The translations under genes and the position numbers were made by a program. Under the pieces are notes generated by a model, which saw only the letters and a list, made by a program, of their open reading frames with translations, did no database searches and was not told where the DNA came from. From DASUBV01 sp963725175 (lineage in GTDB: Bacteria; Actinomycetota; Actinomycetes; Streptosporangiales; Streptosporangiaceae), in the NCBI GenBank assembly GCA_963725175.1, contig CAVRXH010000006.1, forward strand, positions 5,704,001 through 5,768,000: 64,000 nt of DNA, written 5' to 3'. Every line of letters starts with the position of its first letter. The first letter of the stretch is position 1. Of the stretch, positions 37,836 through 47,328 are shown piece by piece.

Positions 37836-37867
37836 TAGAATTGGCACTCTAGATACGGGAGTGCCAG
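37836..37867 (+). promoter_or_regulatory. CIRCE operator (37841-37867) with overlapping -10 of hrcA
   Basis: TTGGCACTC (37841-37849), a 9-nt spacer, and GAGTGCCAG (37859-37867) match the CIRCE consensus TTAGCACTC-N9-GAGTGCTAA in its GC-rich actinobacterial form. A TAGAAT -10 hexamer (37836-37841) abuts it, so bound HrcA would block initiation. This implies autoregulated, heat-inducible hrcA-dnaJ expression. Confidence 0.9.
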
Positions 37868-37879
37868 GGAGGTGGCAGC

Positions 37880-38895
37880 GTGCTCGACGACAGGAAGCTG
37901 GCGGTCCTGCGCGCCATCGTGCGAGGACTACGTCTCCACCAACGAGCCGGTGGGCTCCAAGAACCTCGTGGACCGGCACAACCTGGACGTGTCCCCGGCC
38001 ACCATCCGCAACGACATGGCCGTCCTGGAGGAGCAGGGCTTCATCGTCCAGCCGCACACCAGCGCGGGCCGGGTGCCCACGGACAAGGGCTACCGGCTGT
38101 TCGTGGACCGGCTGTCGGGGGTCAAGCCGTTCTCCTCGGCCGAGCGGCGGGCCATCGAGACATTCCTCGCGGGCGCCTACGACCTGGACGACGTGGTCAT
38201 GCGGACCGTCCGGCTGCTGGCCCAGCTCACCCGCCAGGTCGCCGTGGTGCAGTACCCGTCGCTGACCCGGTCGGCGGTCCGGCACATCGAGCTGGTCCCG
38301 GTAGCCGACCGGCGGCTGCTGCTGGTGGTGATCACCGACACCGGGCGGGTCGAGCAGCGGGTGGTGGACCTGCCGGGCACGGCCGGCGAGGACTCGATCA
38401 CCCACCTGCGCGCGGTGCTGAACGCCTGCCTGGACGGCCGCAGGCTCACCGAGGTGGCGTCGGTGGTGGCGGAGCTGCCCGAACGGATCGCCGCAGGGCG
38501 AGCGGCAGAACGCGGCGGCGGTGTTCTCGGTGATCCTGGAGACGGTGGTGGAGCGGCATGAGGAGCGCGTGATGGTCGGCGGCGCGGCCAACCTGGCCCC
38601 GGCTGACTTCTCGCTGGGACTTCATGACGTGCTGGAGGCGTTGGAGGAGCAGGTGGTCCTGATGCGGCTGCTTGGCGAGTCAGGCGACCAGGCGTCGGTC
38701 ACGGTCAGGATCGGCGCGGAGAACGAGGTGGAGGGGCTGCAGAGCACCTCCCTGGTGGCGGCCGGCTACGGGTCGGGCGAGCAGGCGCTGGCCAGGCTCG
38801 GCGTGATCGGGCCGACCCGGATGGATTACCCGACGGCGATGGGAGCGGTGCGCGCGGTGGCACGGTATGTGGGCCAGATCCTGGCGGGTGCGTAG
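37880..38895 (+). CDS. hrcA: Heat-inducible transcription repressor HrcA, two frameshifts
   Basis: A repressor of about 337 aa that binds CIRCE and is kept active by GroEL. It starts MLDDRKLAVLRAIV (GTG 37880). The winged-helix region has SPATIRNDMAVLEEQGFI and HTSAGRVPTDKGYRLFVD. Two single-base insertions split it: one near 37918 before EDYVSTNEPVGS, and one in the GGG at about 38497, where the sequence should read IAAGERQNAAAVFSVILE. The C-terminal frame ends at 38895, 3 bp before dnaJ. A natural double frameshift in this regulator is less likely than sequence error. Confidence 0.9.
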
Positions 38896-38898
38896 AGT

Positions 38899-40041
38899 AT
38901 GCCCGTCATGAACGACTACTACGGCGTCCTGGGCGTGCGCAAGGACGCGGGCGCCGACGAGATCAAGAAGGCCTACCGTCGCCTGGCCCGCGAGCTGCAT
39001 CCGGATGTCAACCCGGACCCGGCCACCCAGGAGCGGTTCAAGGAGGTCACCCAGGCCTACGAGGTGCTCTCCGACCCGGAGAAGCGCCAGATGTACGACC
39101 TGGGCGCCGACCCGTTCGCGCCGGGCGGCGGCGCGGGGGCAGGCGGGTTCGGCGCGGCCGGGTTCCCGTTCAGCGACATCATGGACGCCTTCTTCGGCGG
39201 CGGCGCCGGGCCGCGCGGCCCGCGCAGCCGGGCCCGCAGGGGCCGCAACGCCACCGTCCGGGTCGAGCTGGACCTGTCCGAGTGCGCGTTCGGCACCACC
39301 AGGGACCTGGTGGTGGACACCGCGGTGGTCTGCCCGACCTGCTCGGGCGAGGGCACCGCGCCTGGCACGCACCCGAGCACCTGCGAGGTCTGCAACGGCC
39401 GCGGTGAGGTGAGCCAGGTCACCCGCTCGTTCCTCGGCCAGGTGATGACCTCCCGGCCGTGCCCGGGCTGCGGCGGGTTCGGCACCGTGATCCGCAGGCC
39501 CTGCCCCGAGTGCGACGCCGACGGCCGGGTGCGGACCCGGCGGACGATCAAGGTCAGGATCCCGGCGGGCGTCGAGGACGGCACGCACATCCAGCTCGCC
39601 GGCGAGGGCGAGACCGGTCCCGGCGGCGGCCCGCCCGGCGACCTGTTCCTGGAGATCGTGCAGCGGCCGCACGCGATCTTCGAGCGCCAGGGCGACGACC
39701 TGCACTGCACCGTGACCATCCCGATGGTGGCCGCCGCGCTGGGCGCGACGCTCAAGGTGGAGACGCTGGACGGGCCCGCCGACGTGGACATCAGGCCGGG
39801 CACCCAGTCCGGCCAGGCCATCTCCCTGTACAGCCAGGGCACCGCGCACCTGAACTCCACCGGCCGCGGCGACCTGGTCATCCACGTGACCGTGGAGACG
39901 CCGATGAAGCTGGAGCCCGAGCAGGAGAACCTGCTGCGCGAGCTGGCCAAGATGCGCGGCGAGGAGGCCCCGCCCGGCCGGTTCGCGCCGGGCCAGCAGG
40001 GGTTCTTCTCCCGGCTCCGCGACGCCTTCAACGGGCGCTAG
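38899..40041 (+). CDS. dnaJ: Chaperone protein DnaJ
   Basis: A 380-aa type I J-protein that stimulates DnaK. The J domain has DYYGVLGVRKDAGADEIKKA and the HPD signature at residue about 36 (ELHPDVNPD). A Gly/Phe-rich segment follows, then four zinc-finger repeats CPTCSGEG, CEVCNGRG, CPGCGGFG and CPECDADG, and the C-terminal substrate-binding domain. In-frame ATGs at 38899 and 38908 are both possible. It is the second gene of the CIRCE-controlled operon, as with DnaJ2 in Streptomyces. Confidence 0.95.
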   Translation: MPVMNDYYGVLGVRKDAGADEIKKAYRRLARELHPDVNPDPATQERFKEVTQAYEVLSDPEKRQMYDLGADPFAPGGGAGAGGFGAAGFPFSDIMDAFFGGGAGPRGPRSRARRGRNATVRVELDLSECAFGTTRDLVVDTAVVCPTCSGEGTAPGTHPSTCEVCNGRGEVSQVTRSFLGQVMTSRPCPGCGGFGTVIRRPCPECDADGRVRTRRTIKVRIPAGVEDGTHIQLAGEGETGPGGGPPGDLFLEIVQRPHAIFERQGDDLHCTVTIPMVAAALGATLKVETLDGPADVDIRPGTQSGQAISLYSQGTAHLNSTGRGDLVIHVTVETPMKLEPEQENLLRELAKMRGEEAPPGRFAPGQQGFFSRLRDAFNGR

Positions 40042-40043
40042 CC

Positions 40044-40775
40044 CTGCGCCCACCCGTCTTCCTCGCCGGGGCCGGCCAGCTTGGCGGCGACACGGTCCTG
40101 CTCGGCGGTGACGAAGGCCGGCACGCCGCGACCGTCCGCAGGCTGGCACCCGGCGAGCGCGTGGATCTCACCGACGGGGCCGGAACGATGGCGGAGTGCG
40201 TCATCACCGCGGCCCGGCCAGGCGAGCTTGAGCTGGCCGTGCTGGCGCGCCGCGCCGAGCCGGCTCCCGCGCCCTCGGTCACCGTGGTGCAGGCCATCCC
40301 CAAGGGCGACAGGGGCGAGCTGGCCGTCGAGACGATGACCGAGGTGGGCGTGGACGTCATCGTGCCGTGGGCGGCGCAGCGCTGCGTGGTCAGGTGGCGG
40401 GAGAAGGCGGACAAGGGCGTGGCCCGCTGGCGGTCCACCGCCGTGGCGGCCGCCAAGCAGTCCCGCCGGGCCTGGTTTCCCGAGGTGACCTCCGTGGCCG
40501 GGCTGGCGGAGGTGACCGCCAGGGTGCGGGCGGCGAGCCTGGCGCTGCTGCTCGACCCGGATGCGGAGCTGGCGCTGGCCGCGGCGAGGTTTCCGGTGGC
40601 GGGCGAGATCGTGCTGGTGGTCGGCCCCGAGGGCGGGGTCGCCCCGGAGGAGGCCAGCGCGCTGGCGGCGGCGGGCGCGGTGGGTGCCCGGCTCGGGCCG
40701 ACGGTGCTGCGCGCGTCGAGCGCGGGCGCGGTGGCCGCCGCGCTGGTGATGAGCGCGGCGGGCCGCTGGGGCTAG
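40044..40775 (+). CDS. rsmE: 16S rRNA m3U1498 methyltransferase RsmE
   Basis: A SAM-dependent SPOUT-fold methyltransferase of about 243 aa acting on assembled 30S subunits. N-terminal PUA-like part: DEGRHAATVRRLAPGERV. The knotted domain has VQAIPKGDRGELAVETMTEV, VVRWREKADKGVARWRS and VVGPEGGVAPEEA. The start is unclear: no ATG, GTG or TTG lies in frame near the family N-terminus (PPVFLAG). CTG 40044, 2 bp after the dnaJ stop, is the best position. Either a rare CTG start is used or a base error hides the true start. Confidence 0.88.
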   Translation: MRPPVFLAGAGQLGGDTVLLGGDEGRHAATVRRLAPGERVDLTDGAGTMAECVITAARPGELELAVLARRAEPAPAPSVTVVQAIPKGDRGELAVETMTEVGVDVIVPWAAQRCVVRWREKADKGVARWRSTAVAAAKQSRRAWFPEVTSVAGLAEVTARVRAASLALLLDPDAELALAAARFPVAGEIVLVVGPEGGVAPEEASALAAAGAVGARLGPTVLRASSAGAVAAALVMSAAGRWG

Positions 40776-41683
40776 CGCTTGCGGGGCGTGACCGACGGGC
40801 AGGGCGAGGCGGACGGCGACGGCTTCTTCGTCCCGGAGTGCGGGGCCTGCAGGGCGCTGGCGATGCTGATCGCATCCCCGGTCGCCGCGGCGGCGGCCGC
40901 CTCCGGGCCCGCCACCAGGCCGAGAACGGTGCTGCTGACCGACGCCGCCGCGCTGGTCGACGGGCTCGGCGTGGTGGCCGAGCCGGGACCCGGCGTGCCG
41001 GACTCGCTGGTGCTCGGGGACGGGCCGGTCGTGGTGACCGGCGGCGAGCTGGTCACCGGGGCGGTCGGCGTGGTGCTGGCCGTCGAGGTCGGTGACGAGC
41101 TTGACGAGGTGCTGGGCGACGGGCTCGGCGAGGTCGACTGGCCCGGCGAGACACAGCGCGACGACGAGGCAGAGCCGCTGCCGCCGTAACTGCCCGACGG
41201 ACCGCCAGACCCGCCGTTCGAAGCGAGCTGCGAGGCCGAGTGCACAGCGGAGGAGCCACCGCCGGTGCCGGCGGCGTGCTGGCTCCACGGCAGGGTGATC
41301 GACCCGCTGGAGGAGATCGCCTGCGGAAGCGTCATCACGGCGAACGCGCCGGCCGCGACGACGAAGATCGCGGTGCCCATCGCGGCGGCGGGCCGCAGCC
41401 ACGCGTACCTGGACCTGGCCTGGCCGGAGGCGGCGGGCCTGAACCGGTCCACGGTGGCCCAGAACAGGTCGGCCAGCGACTCGGCGGCGGGCCGCGCCCA
41501 GGCCATGAACCGGCCGCTCAGGTCGGCGTACCAGCCGGCCACCATGGCGAAGGACAGCAGCGAGGGCGGGGCGATCCGCTCCCGGATCCGCTCCAGGCCT
41601 TCCGCTGATGGCTCAACCGACTCCGCCGCGGCGTGCAGCGCGCGGCGCAGCACATCGCCGTAGTCGTAATCGGGGCCGCTCAT
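40772..41683 (-). CDS. Membrane partner of the SigE-family sigma factor (possible anti-sigma factor)
   Basis: A 303-aa single-pass protein. The cytosolic N-terminal part (about 105 residues) begins YDYGDVLRRALHAAAESVEP and contains a RIRERI segment. One membrane helix (AMGTAIFVVAAGAFAVM, about 105-121) follows. The external tail of about 180 residues is Ser/Thr/Pro-rich and cell-wall-spanning in character (for example SPSPSPSTSSSSSPTSTAST). Its ATG overlaps the sigma gene's TGA (41680-41683), a usual sigma/anti-sigma coupling. No zinc-binding HxxxCxxC motif is present, so the anti-sigma role is inferred from context. It overlaps rsmE by 4 bp. Confidence 0.7.
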   Translation of the reverse strand: MSGPDYDYGDVLRRALHAAAESVEPSAEGLERIRERIAPPSLLSFAMVAGWYADLSGRFMAWARPAAESLADLFWATVDRFRPAASGQARSRYAWLRPAAAMGTAIFVVAAGAFAVMTLPQAISSSGSITLPWSQHAAGTGGGSSAVHSASQLASNGGSGGPSGSYGGSGSASSSRCVSPGQSTSPSPSPSTSSSSSPTSTASTTPTAPVTSSPPVTTTGPSPSTSESGTPGPGSATTPSPSTSAAASVSSTVLGLVAGPEAAAAAATGDAISIASALQAPHSGTKKPSPSASPCPSVTPRKR

Positions 41684-42266
41684 GCCTCACGCTCCAGCAC
41701 GCTGCGCAGGGCGGTCATTGCCCTGGCCGTATGGCTCTTGACCGCGCCCTTGCTGATGCCCATCGCCGCGGCGATCTGCGCCTCGGACAGGTCTCCGTAA
41801 TAACGAAGCACCAGCGCCTCGCGCTGCCGTAGCGGGAGAGTCCGCAAGGCGGCGACGACGGCGGAGCGCTCGATCAGCGCGAAGGCGCCATGCTCGGCGC
41901 TCGGCATGTCCGGAGGGGGCTTGGGGGCGTTGCGGTCCACGACAACCCGGTGCCGCAGGACTGAGCGGGACCGGTTAACGACCGACTGCCGCAGGTAGGA
42001 CAGGGCCTTGTCGCTGTCGCGCAGGCGGCGCCAGCCGCCGTGCATCGCGACAAACGAGTCCTGCACCACTTCCTCCGCGGTTGCGACATCCCTGACGAGC
42101 AGGGCGGCAAGCCGACCAGCGAACGGTAATGCGCGCTGTAAAGCGCGGTCACCGCGCGGTCGGCGTCCCAGTCGGCTGGGACCGACCCCAGGGAGACATC
42201 GGCTACCAGGGTTTCGGTCACGTTAGTGGGACGCGCAGACATGTCGCTAGGTTCACCGGTAGTCAT
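41680..42266 (-). CDS. SigE-family ECF RNA polymerase sigma factor, frameshifted
   Basis: A sigma factor of about 195 aa of the actinobacterial SigE-type ECF group. The region-2 part has ALYSAHYRSLV in the first frame and VVQDSFVAMHGGWRRLRD in the second. Region 4 has LPLRQREALVLRYYGDLSEAQIAAAMGISKGAVKSHTARA. One base is missing near 42112; restoring it gives the expected RLAALLVRDVATAEEVVQDS bridge. The stop overlaps the membrane partner start by ATGA. Targets unknown. Confidence 0.85.
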
Positions 42267-42515
42267 GGCGGATCCGCGTGGCCGCCTCGGGCGTCGACAT
42301 TACTCAACGCGCTCGCACTTCCCCCCATGTCCAGCACTGGATCACAGCGCCGCGAGACCCGCATGCGAGCACCCCGTAGCGCCGGAGCCAGAACATGGCG
42401 AAGGCCAGGACATGGCGAGACCGTGGCACCAGAGGGGTGGTGCAACGTGGGTTCGCAGCACTGTCACCATATATGGCGGCGGGCCGTTAAGCCGGTCACA
42501 CGATAAGATCGCCCG

Positions 42516-42860
42516 ATGCCTGACTGTCTCTTTTGCAGTATTGCCTCGGGGGACATCCCGGCGGACGTCGTGCTGGAAAGCGAGCGGACCGTCGCGTTCC
42601 GGGACATCAGCCCGCAGGCCCCCGTCCACGTGCTCGTCATCCCTCGGCTGCACGTCGCCGACCTGGCGGCCCTGGCCGCCACCGGCGACGGGCTGCTGAA
42701 CGAGGTGGCCGCTCAGGCGCATCAGGTGGCGGTCCGCGAGGGCGTCGCCGCGACCGGCTACCGGGTGATCTTCAACACAGGCAGCGGCGCTGGCCAGACC
42801 GTCTGGCACGCGCACGCCCACGTGCTCGGCGGGCGGACGCTGGCCTGGCCGCCCGGCTAG
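42516..42860 (+). CDS. HIT-family (histidine triad) nucleotide-binding protein
   Basis: A 114-aa HINT-type nucleotide phosphoramidase or hydrolase. It begins CLFCSIASGDIPADVVLE, has VHVLVIPRLHVADL, and ends with the triad HAHAHVLGGR (HxHxH) after FNTGSGAGQTVWH. Physiological substrate unclear, probably adenylated amines or lysyl-AMP. Its position just before phoH-ybeY is conserved in actinobacteria. ATG 42516. Confidence 0.93.
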   Translation: MPDCLFCSIASGDIPADVVLESERTVAFRDISPQAPVHVLVIPRLHVADLAALAATGDGLLNEVAAQAHQVAVREGVAATGYRVIFNTGSGAGQTVWHAHAHVLGGRTLAWPPG

Positions 42861-43005
42861 CACCGGGCCGGACCGCGCTGACCTGGCGGGCCCTGGCGGG
42901 GCCGGGGCCGGTTAAGGGGATATGCCGCAGGCCGGGCGGGCATAACATGGCGGCAGTGACGGCGCGTGCGGGGCGCACGGTGCGTGCCCTGGCAGGGAAG
43001 GGTCA

Positions 43006-44067
<1,062 letters not shown>

Positions 44068-44077
44068 CCGGAGCCCG

Positions 44078-44590
44078 ATGAGCATCGAGATCGCCAACGA
44101 GTCGGGCGTCGAGGTGGACGAGGCCGAGCTGGCCTCGCTGGCCCGGCACGTCCTGGACGGCATGCGCGTGCACCCGCTGGCCGAGCTGTCGGTCCTGCTG
44201 GTGGACGAGCCCGCCATGACCGAGCTGCACATGCGCTGGATGGGCGAGCCGGGACCGACCGACGTGCTGGCCTTCCCGATGGACGAGATCCGGCCGCCGC
44301 AGCCTGGCGGCACGCACAACGACCACGGCAGCTCCGAGCCGCCGGAGATCCCCGGCCTGCTCGGCGACGTGGTGATCTGCCCGCAGGTGGCCACCGCGCA
44401 GGCGGAGCAGGCCGGGCACCCGGTCACCGCCGAGATCAGCCTGCTGTGCACGCACGGCATCCTGCACCTGCTCGGCTACGACCACGCCGAGCCCGAGGAG
44501 CACGCGACCATGTTCGGGCTGCAGGACAAGCTGCTCGGCTCCTGGGCCGGGGCAGGTACGAGCCAGGACGGGCACGAAGGGTCCGGGTGA
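44078..44590 (+). CDS. ybeY: rRNA maturation endoribonuclease YbeY
   Basis: A 170-aa zinc metalloribonuclease for 16S rRNA 3'-end processing and 70S quality control. The zinc motif is HGILHLLGYDH (H-x3-H-x5-H), and GPTDVLAFPMDE is the family's central signature. A Gly/His/Asn-rich insertion (GGTHNDHGSS) splits the domain, as is common in actinobacteria. ATG 44078 is taken as start. The membrane protein gene begins 4 bp after the stop. Confidence 0.95.
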   Translation: MSIEIANESGVEVDEAELASLARHVLDGMRVHPLAELSVLLVDEPAMTELHMRWMGEPGPTDVLAFPMDEIRPPQPGGTHNDHGSSEPPEIPGLLGDVVICPQVATAQAEQAGHPVTAEISLLCTHGILHLLGYDHAEPEEHATMFGLQDKLLGSWAGAGTSQDGHEGSG

Positions 44591-44594
44591 CCTT

Positions 44595-46148
44595 ATGGGC
44601 TGGCTGCTGGTAGCGGCGCTAGCGCTGATCGCGGTGGCGGGCTGGTGCGCGAGCGCCGAGACCGCCCTGCTGCGGGTGTCCAGGGCCGGGGCCAAGGAAC
44701 TGGGCCGCTCGCCCGGTGCGGACGGGGGGCCGCTGCAGGCGGTGCTCGCCGAGGTCTCCCGGTACCTGGTGGTCCTGGCCCTGGTCAGGGTCGCCGGGGA
44801 GATCTCCGCGACGGTGCTGGTCACCGCCGTGCTGGTGCGCTGGATCACGCCGGACTGGTGGGCGTTCCTGGTCGCCGCCGTCATCATGATCACGGTCTGC
44901 TTCGTCATCGCCGCCGTCATCCCGCGCCGCATCGGCCGGCAGCATGTCGTCCGGGTGGCCAGCGCCGCCGCGTCCGTGCTCCGTCCCGTGGTCCGGCTGC
45001 TCGGGCCGCTGCCCCGGCTGCTGCTGGCCACCGGCGGCGGCCCCGCCGGGGAGCAGCAGGGACGGCGGGTCTGGCTCCGAGGAGGAGCTGCGCGGCCTGG
45101 TGGACCTGCTGGAGCAGCGGCAGATCATCCAGCCCGACGAGCGGGCCATGATCCACTCGGTGTTCGAGCTGGGCGACACCATCGTCCGCGAGGTCATGGT
45201 GCCCCGCACCGACATGGTCTTCGTGGAGCGCGGCAAGACCGTACGGCAGGCGCTGTCGCTGGCGCTGCGCAGCGGGTTCTCCCGGATTCCCGGTGGTCGG
45301 GGAGAACCTGGACGATGTCGTCGGCCTCGCCTACCTCAAGGACCTGGTCACCCGCAGCCACGAGCACCGGGAGGGCGAGTCCGTCGAGACGGTCGACTCG
45401 GTGATGCGGCCCGGCCACCTTCGTCCCCGAGAGCAAGCCCATCGACCTGCTGCTCCGCGAGATGCAGGCCCGCCAGATCCACCAGGCCATCGTCATCGAC
45501 GAGTACGGCGGCACGGCCGGCCTGGTCACCATCGAGGACATCCTGGAGGAGATCGTCGGCGAGATCGCCGACGAGTACGACAGGGAGCAGCCGCCGGTCG
45601 AGTGGCTCGGCGAGGGCGAGGCCAGGGTTACCGCCCGGCTGTCGGTCGAGGAACTGGCCGAGCTGTACGACGTGAGCATCGAGGCCGAGGACGTGGAGAC
45701 GGTCGGCGGGCTGCTGGCCCAGCGCCTGGGCCGGGTGCCGATCCCCGGCGCGGTGGCCACCGTCGCCGGCCTGCGCCTGACGGCCGAGAGCCTGGCCGGC
45801 CGGCGCAACCGGATCGGCACGGTCCTGGTCGAGCGCCTGGGCGCCGAGGTCGCCGACGGCGAGCCGGGTGCCGGGAAGCGCGACGAGGCCCGGCGCGAGG
45901 ACGGCGGACGCGCCGAGGGGAGCCGCGGCGCAGGCGGGCGCGAGCCGGACCGGGGCGAGCCGGGGCGGGGCGAGCCAGACGGTCGCGGCAAGGACCGGCC
46001 TGGCACCGGGAACGGCGCGGACCTCGGCCGCGAGGCCGGACAGGGCCGCACGGGCGACGGCCGCCCTGCCGGCAGCGGCCGGCCGGGCAACGGTACCCCG
46101 GACGCCCGGCCCCGCCCGTCCGAAGAAACAAGGGTAAACAGGTACTAA
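44595..46148 (+). CDS. CNNM/CorC-type hemolysin-family transporter, three frameshifts
   Basis: An integral membrane protein of about 516 aa. The N-terminal DUF21 (CNNM) domain has several helices (MGWLLVAALALIAVAG, VSRYLVVLALVRVAGEIS). Two CBS domains follow, with MVPRTDMVFVERGKTVRQAL and IHQAIVIDEYGGTAGLVTIE, then a CorC/HlyC domain (VETVGGLLAQRLGRVPIPGA). The roughly 90-residue tail is Gly/Arg/Asp low complexity. Three one-base insertions interrupt it, near 45070, 45288 (extra C in CCC) and 45418 (extra G). Corrected joins read RIPVVGENLDD and MRPATFVPESK. Related proteins export Mg2+/Co2+. Its place after ybeY is conserved. Confidence 0.85.
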
Positions 46149-46205
46149 TCGGTCAGTCTGAGCGCAGCCCGAGCCGGACTTCCGCCCTCGCACGGTCGCC
46201 GGCAA

Positions 46206-46263
46206 CGACAGTGGACCTGGGTTTGCTGCCGAAACAGCGACAGTAGAAGTGGGTTTACTGTCG
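46206..46263 (+). repeat. Imperfect 23-bp direct repeat, second copy forming a perfect hairpin
   Basis: Two diverged 23-bp copies start at 46206 (CGACAGTGGACCTGGG...) and 46238 (CGACAGTAGAAGTGGG...), offset by 32 bp. The second copy forms an exact inverted repeat, CGACAGTA (46238-46245) with TACTGTCG (46256-46263). The region separates the CorC-family gene from the deaminase-like gene (213 bp). It could be a terminator remnant or regulator site. Confidence 0.65.
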
Positions 46264-46361
46264 TTCGGACCGGACCCGGCCGACGGCCCGCGCGCCGGGT
46301 CCGGCCCCTGGAGAGCGGATTTAGCGCGGGGAGCGCGACCCGCTCATCTAGACTCGGCCGC

Positions 46362-46706
46362 GTGAGCGAGGGGAATCCCGGGCCCGAGGACATAAAGATC
46401 ATTACGCTGGCCCGTTCGGCTCGTGCCAGGGTGGCGGCCTCCGAAGGAGCCGCCGTCCGCGACGAGACCGGGCGGACCTACGCGGCGGCGGCGGTCGCGC
46501 TGCCGTCCCTGCGGCTGTCCGCGCTGCATCTGGCCGTGGCGATGGCCGCCTCAAGCGGGGCGTCCGCCCTGGAGGCGGCGGCGCTGGTCAGCGACGGGCC
46601 TGGGCCGGACCCGGTGGATCTCGCGGCGGTCAGGGACCTGGGGCCGGACGCGGTGGTGTTCCACGCGGCCCCGGACGGGACCGTGCGTGCCACGTTGCGC
46701 GCCTGA
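46362..46706 (+). CDS. Short cytidine deaminase-like protein
   Basis: A 114-aa protein resembling the compact cytidine-deaminase-fold proteins encoded next to era in actinobacteria. It has LARSARARVAASEGAAVRD, TYAAAAVALPSLRLSALHLA and VFHAAPDGTVRATLRA. It lacks the HAE and PCxxC zinc motifs of true cytidine deaminases, so catalytic activity is doubtful. Start GTG 46362. The following methyltransferase overlaps its end. Confidence 0.7.
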   Translation: MSEGNPGPEDIKIITLARSARARVAASEGAAVRDETGRTYAAAAVALPSLRLSALHLAVAMAASSGASALEAAALVSDGPGPDPVDLAAVRDLGPDAVVFHAAPDGTVRATLRA

Positions 46707-47328
46707 CTTCGTCCGCGCGCATACCCGCGTCGCGACGCCGCCGCTAGTACCGGAGATCTCGCTGTACCTGAGCCAGACCGAGCCGGTCGGGCTGTGGGAG
46801 CAGGCCGAGCAGGAGACGGGCGCGACGGACCTGGCGCCGCCGTTCTGGGCCTACCCGTGGGCTGGCGGCATCGCGCTCGCCCGCTACCTGCTCGATAACC
46901 CGGAACTGGTGCGCGGGCTGACCGTCCTCGACCTGGCATCCGGCTCGGGACTAGTGGCCATCGCGGCGGCGCTGGCGGGCGGCACGGTGACGGCCAGCGA
47001 CATCGACCCGATGGCGGTCGAGGTGATCGGGCTGAACGCCGCCGCCAACGGGGTCACGGTCACGATCGCCGAAGGGGACCTGCTGGGCGGGACGGCGGAC
47101 GCGGCGGTCGTGCTGGCCGGGGACGCCTGCTACGAGCGGCGGATGGCACACCGGATTCTCGGCTTCCTCGACCGGTCGGCCAAGGCGGGCGCGCGGGTGC
47201 TGATCGGCGACCCGGGCCGGGCGTACGGGCCGGAGGGGTTCGCGGCGGTGGCGAGCTACGCGGTCCCGGCGTGGCCGGGCCTGGAGGACGCCGAGGTCAA
47301 GCAGACCACGATCTGGGAGCCACGCTGA
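46687..47328 (+). CDS. Class I SAM-dependent methyltransferase (protein-lysine type)
   Basis: A methyltransferase of about 213 aa resembling ETFB-lysine/nicotinamide N-methyltransferase-like enzymes. Key parts: FVRAHTRVATPPLVPEISLY, LAPPFWAYPWAGGIALARYL, the SAM motif I VLDLASGSGLVAIAAA, motif II-like TASDIDPMAVEVIGLNA and AVVLAGDACYERRMA. The target, probably a protein lysine, is not known. GTG 46687 in the deaminase-like tail is the nearest sensible start; the frame is open much further upstream as a shadow. Confidence 0.78.
   Translation: MPRCAPDFVRAHTRVATPPLVPEISLYLSQTEPVGLWEQAEQETGATDLAPPFWAYPWAGGIALARYLLDNPELVRGLTVLDLASGSGLVAIAAALAGGTVTASDIDPMAVEVIGLNAAANGVTVTIAEGDLLGGTADAAVVLAGDACYERRMAHRILGFLDRSAKAGARVLIGDPGRAYGPEGFAAVASYAVPAWPGLEDAEVKQTTIWEPR

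Noticed and set aside
46362..46706. Genuine cytidine deaminase
   Set aside because: The zinc-binding HAE and PCxxC motifs are absent, so only a fold-level similarity is claimed.
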